From positions 1 to 31,351 of the forward strand of contig DASSBN010000070.1 in NCBI GenBank assembly GCA_035698665.1: 31,351 nucleotides of DNA, written 5' to 3'. Under the pieces are notes generated by a model. That model was given only the letters and a program-made list of their open reading frames with translations, was not told where the DNA came from and ran no database searches. This stretch comes from DATEOR01 sp035698665. GTDB taxonomy: Bacteria > Actinomycetota > Thermoleophilia > Gaiellales > Gaiellaceae. Positions 28,912-31,351 of this stretch are shown one piece after another (the first letter of the stretch is position 1; each line of letters starts with the position of its first letter). The translations under genes and the position numbers were made by a program.

Positions 28912-29623
28912 GGGTTCCCCAGAGGACGATTCCGCCACCGAGGCTGAGGCGCCGCCCTCGAACGTCGACGATGCCGGCCTCACCCCAGGCGCGCACGACG
29001 TCGTCGACCGGGTTCTGCGCCCAGAACCCTCGGATGCTCGGCCCGAGGAAGTCGCCCACCTCGGCCCACCCCGGTGAGATTGCGCGGCCGAGAACGGGAA
29101 GGCCGACGCGCACGTAAAGCTCCCACGCCGGCCGCGCGAGCCGTTCGGGCACGAAGAAGTCGAGCATCGCGACGCGCCCGCCTGGCCGGACGACGCGGGC
29201 GAGCTCCTTCATCGTCCGCCCGGGGTCGTCGACGTAGCGGAGCAGGTAGGTGAAAGTCAGCGCGTCGAAGGAGGCGTCTTCGAAGGGGAGCGCCTCGGCC
29301 CGGCCCTCCTGCAGCTCGATTCGATCGGCAGCCCCCGCGGCCTCGACCCGGGCTCTCCCCGCGGCGATCATCTCGGCGCTCTGGTCGATCCCGGCGACGC
29401 GGCAGCCGTACCGGCGAACGAGCTCGAGCGATACCGCCGCCGTGCCGCAGGCGACGTCGAGGACGGTGTCTGCAGGCTCGGCCTCGATTCGCGCGACGAG
29501 GAAGGATCGCCAGCGCGGATCCTGTCCGAACGAGAGCAGGCGCGCGTAGCGGTCGTAGGTCTCACCGAGAGGCGCGAAAAGCGCTTGTGCGGCTCGGTTG
29601 CGCTCGCTGAGGCTCTCGGTCAC
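28901..29623 (-). CDS. UbiE/MenG-like class I methyltransferase
   Basis: The 240-residue protein has AdoMet motif I VLDVACGTAAVSLEL and the acidic strand end AGIDQSAEM. It also has ALPFEDASFDALTFTYLLRYV and the UbiE-typical TMKELARVVRPGGRVAMLDF. The N-terminus ETYDRYARLLSFGQDPRWR recalls the UbiE YDxxNxxxSxGxxxxWR signature. It probably C-methylates a demethylmenaquinone-like ring, although a general small-molecule methyltransferase cannot be excluded. The GTG start at 29623 is 18 bp from the divergent hypothetical gene. It is translationally overlapped by the UbiA-like gene. Confidence 0.85.
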   Translation of the reverse strand: MTESLSERNRAAQALFAPLGETYDRYARLLSFGQDPRWRSFLVARIEAEPADTVLDVACGTAAVSLELVRRYGCRVAGIDQSAEMIAAGRARVEAAGAADRIELQEGRAEALPFEDASFDALTFTYLLRYVDDPGRTMKELARVVRPGGRVAMLDFFVPERLARPAWELYVRVGLPVLGRAISPGWAEVGDFLGPSIRGFWAQNPVDDVVRAWGEAGIVDVRGRRLSLGGGIVLWGTRGA

Positions 29624-29641
29624 CGGGCTATTGTTGCCGCT

Positions 29642-30193
29642 GTGGGGCTCGAGGAGGAGATTGCGGCGGCGGCCGAGGCTGCCTCGCTCCATAGGGCGGA
29701 GGGCGAGGAGCTCGAAGGCGTCGTGCCCGCCGAGCCTGGTGCGGGGGCGCGGGTGTACCTCTGCGCCTACCGAACCGGAACGGAGCAGGCGTGGCTCGCC
29801 CTCGATTCCGAATATCGACCGGTGGCGGATCGGGCGCTCGTCCGCGAGGCAGTTTCGATCGCCGCCATGTGCGAGCTCGCGGAGGAGAGCGCCGGAGGCG
29901 GTGATCTCGGCGATCTGCGAGCTCGGCTCGTGGAGCTGCGCTTGACGGAGGCGCCTGAAGGCATCGAAGAGGCCGAGGTCGCCGCCGCGGAGCTTCAGGG
30001 GACGATCAGGCCGACCCCGCGGCTCGCAAGCGTCGCGTATCTCGACGCCATCGGGCTTGCAGCGGCCAAGCTGGAGCAGACCCTGGGCCAGGTCGGCGGC
30101 TCCCCCTTTGCGGACGCGATGAAGAGCGGCATGCCGGCGGCAGACGAGCTCGCCGCCGAGGTGATCCGCACCTACAAAGGCCCGCTCGGCTAG
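29642..30193 (+). CDS. Hypothetical protein of unknown function
   Basis: From GTG 29642 the product is 183 residues. A hydrophilic helical start (LEEEIAAAAEAASLHRAEGEEL) leads to VYLCAYRTGTEQAWLALDSEYRPV, a compact strand-like stretch. Helical ALVREAVSIAAMCELAEESAGG and a C-terminal region (SVAYLDAIGLAAAKLEQTL, MKSGMPAADELAAEVIRTYKG) follow. No catalytic motif is recognised. An upstream in-frame TTG at 29585 would overlap the divergent methyltransferase and is less likely. The stop overlaps that of the GNAT gene. Confidence 0.7.
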   Translation: MGLEEEIAAAAEAASLHRAEGEELEGVVPAEPGAGARVYLCAYRTGTEQAWLALDSEYRPVADRALVREAVSIAAMCELAEESAGGGDLGDLRARLVELRLTEAPEGIEEAEVAAAELQGTIRPTPRLASVAYLDAIGLAAAKLEQTLGQVGGSPFADAMKSGMPAADELAAEVIRTYKGPLG

Positions 30194-30621
30194 CTCGGCT
30201 CGTAGCGGTAGACGTTCGTCTCCCGCCTGCGAAAGCCGATCTTCTCGTAGAGCGCGTTGGCGGCAGTGCGCGACGGGCGCGAGGTCAGGTCGACCGTGCG
30301 GGCGCCGAGCTCGGCTGCGAGCCGGATGGCCTCGTTGACGAGCGCCTCTCCTGTCCCCTGCCCGCGCGCGGCCTCGTCGACGACGACGTCCTCGATCCAT
30401 GCGCGCCGCCCCGTCGGCGTCAGGAACACGGCCAGGGTGAGGGAGCCGATGATTGCACCCACGTCGTCGTGGGCGAGCAAGATCGTCGTCGCGGGCGATG
30501 CGACGACCTCCTCCAGCTCGGCGCGCGTGGGCGCCTGCGCGGAGCTCGAGAGCTGCGGCACGAGCCGGGCGAAAGCAGCGACGAGCTCGTCCGAGACCGT
30601 GGTCGCCCGGGTGACCGCCAC
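30190..30621 (-). CDS. GNAT family N-acetyltransferase
   Basis: The 143-residue protein is a single GNAT domain. It has RRAWIEDVVVDEAARGQGTGEALV, in which RGQGTG is the acetyl-CoA pyrophosphate-binding loop, and the C-terminal helix/strand NALYEKIGFRRRETNVYRY. RTVDLTSRPSRTAAN in strand 5 is typical of small stand-alone GNATs acting on amines or peptides; the acceptor is unknown. The start is GTG 30621, 6 bp after the stop of the ferritin gene, so the two are probably co-transcribed. Confidence 0.9.
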   Translation of the reverse strand: MAVTRATTVSDELVAAFARLVPQLSSSAQAPTRAELEEVVASPATTILLAHDDVGAIIGSLTLAVFLTPTGRRAWIEDVVVDEAARGQGTGEALVNEAIRLAAELGARTVDLTSRPSRTAANALYEKIGFRRRETNVYRYEPS

Positions 30622-30627
30622 GTTCGG

Positions 30628-31161
30628 CTAGAGCGCTCCGCCCGCGGCGGGAGGCGCCGTCGGATCCACTCCCGCGTCGCCGATCTGATTCCGGGAAAGG
30701 TGCTCCTCGGCGAGGAGGAGGTTGTCGGCCGCGCGCTCGACGACCGCGAGGAGTGCGGACATGCTCGCCACTTCCTCGCGCTGCTCCTTGAGGAACCAGT
30801 CCATGAACTGGGCGCCGACGAGATCGTTCTCCTCGCGGGCGAGCGCGGCCAGCCGCACGATCTGCTCCGTGACCGTCCGCTCCTGCTGGAGGGCGAGGCC
30901 GACCGGGCCGGCAGCATCCGTGAAGTCGCTCTGCGGCTCGGCCACCGCGGGAATCTTGACCTTCTCCCCCGAGTCGAGCAGGTACTGGACGAGCATCATC
31001 GCGTGGTTTCGCTCCTCGAGCGCCTGGCGGTAGAAGTGCGCCGCCAGCTGCTGAAGGGTCTCGGAATCGAAGTACACGGCGATCGCCACGTACTGGTTCG
31101 ATGCGGCGAGCTCGTGGGCAATCTGCTCGTTCAGTGCGCTGATGAAGCGGCTCTCTGACAT
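30628..31161 (-). CDS. Ferritin
   Basis: The 177-residue protein is a non-haem ferritin of the FtnA/BfrB type. It has LNEQIAHELAASNQYVAIAVYF (helix A with the ferroxidase Glu), QALEERNHAMMLVQYLLD (helix B, ExxH), LAREENDLVGAQFMDWFLKEQ (helix C/D) and EEVASMSALLAVVE. All ferroxidase ligand positions appear to be kept. It stores iron in a 24-mer cage and detoxifies Fe(II). An earlier ATG (31173) would add four residues. A Pro/Ala-rich C-terminal tail (DPTAPPAAGGAL) extends past the last helix. It is divergent from the partial gene at 31200. Confidence 0.92.
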   Translation of the reverse strand: MSESRFISALNEQIAHELAASNQYVAIAVYFDSETLQQLAAHFYRQALEERNHAMMLVQYLLDSGEKVKIPAVAEPQSDFTDAAGPVGLALQQERTVTEQIVRLAALAREENDLVGAQFMDWFLKEQREEVASMSALLAVVERAADNLLLAEEHLSRNQIGDAGVDPTAPPAAGGAL

Positions 31162-31199
31162 CGATGCGTACATTACGGGTGATCGACGAAAGGAGCCCG

Positions 31200-31351
31200 A
31201 TGGAGGGCGGCGGATTCGGATTTCCGTTCGGGGGCGACCCGGACGATCTCATGCGCGGCCTGCGCGACTTTGCGGAGCGGCAGACCGAGGCGATGCAAGA
31301 AACGCAGCGCGAACAGTTCGCGACGCTCACGCTGAATACGGCGGTCGAGCT
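31200..31351 (+). CDS. Hypothetical protein, 3' partial
   Basis: The gene starts at ATG 31200 with a strong ribosome-binding site AAAGGAG and runs off the window edge. The visible residues begin MEGGGFGFPFGGDPDDLMRG and continue as an amphipathic Gln/Glu-rich helix (DFAERQTEAMQETQREQFA). Gly/Phe-rich starts followed by a helix are seen in small accessory proteins, but no family is recognised from 50 residues. Its ATG is 26 bp from the divergent ferritin start. Confidence 0.7.
   Translation, partial: MEGGGFGFPFGGDPDDLMRGLRDFAERQTEAMQETQREQFATLTLNTAVE

Overview
The window is very GC-rich (around 70% by eye) and gene-dense. Start codons are often GTG, stops frequently overlap, and intergenic gaps are short. 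Several protein types point to a high-GC Actinomycetota, most likely Thermoleophilia/Gaiellales: the C-terminal half of a 'peptide zinc metalloprotease'-type membrane protein, a holin-fused phosphodiesterase, UdgX, a MEDS/anti-sigma-type ATPase and MalT-like LuxR regulators. The lineage is an inference, because no rRNA, tRNA or CRISPR array is present. Both edges cut genes.

Layout. (1) 1-5000: the tail of a membrane protein with a Thr/Asp/Ser repeat tail, converging on a minus-strand run of UPF0104 flippase-like protein, holin/phosphodiesterase fusion and fumarylacetoacetate-hydrolase-family enzyme. (2) 5200-9800, minus strand: GST, MOSC protein, a 14-residue leader ORF plus terminator, the ribosome-assembly GTPase RsgA, two lipoproteins and a MEDS/HATPase sensor. 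(3) 9778-10728, plus strand: a NYN/PIN-like nuclease and UdgX, a uracil-DNA cross-linking protein. (4) 10740-15790: a regulatory block with visibly lower GC. It holds a small LuxR-type protein flanked by two matching palindromes, a 28-residue membrane peptide, an HD-GYP protein, a MalT-like STAND/LuxR regulator and a stand-alone LuxR HTH protein. (5) 15844-20281: adenosine deaminase and aminotransferase, divergent from a PimA-like glycosyltransferase and a second flippase-like membrane protein. (6) 20442-25635: small membrane protein, glycerate kinase, 55-residue acidic protein, stand-alone cNMP-binding protein, orphan DNA methyltransferase, and the xseA-xseB-methyltransferase operon. (7) 25687-31351: coiled-coil membrane protein, serine hydrolase, a UbiA-like/UbiE-like pair that suggests quinone chemistry, hypothetical, GNAT, ferritin and the start of one further gene.

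The most interesting observations concern translation and small genes. At two independent operon junctions (phosphodiesterase/FAH and xseA/xseB) the downstream cistron has no ATG, GTG or TTG at the proper place. In both, a CTG overlaps the upstream stop as CTGA, which implies coupled CTG initiation. Three short genes are clear from ribosome-binding sites and context: a 14-residue leader before rsgA, a 28-residue hydrophobic peptide divergent from the HD-GYP gene, and a 55-residue acidic protein. In the low-GC block, paired CCCTC-N4-GAGGG palindromes, a shared 14-mer upstream of two regulator genes and DnaA-box-like 9-mers suggest a small dedicated regulatory circuit. I did not find a defence island, a prophage or a recognisable new multi-gene machine.
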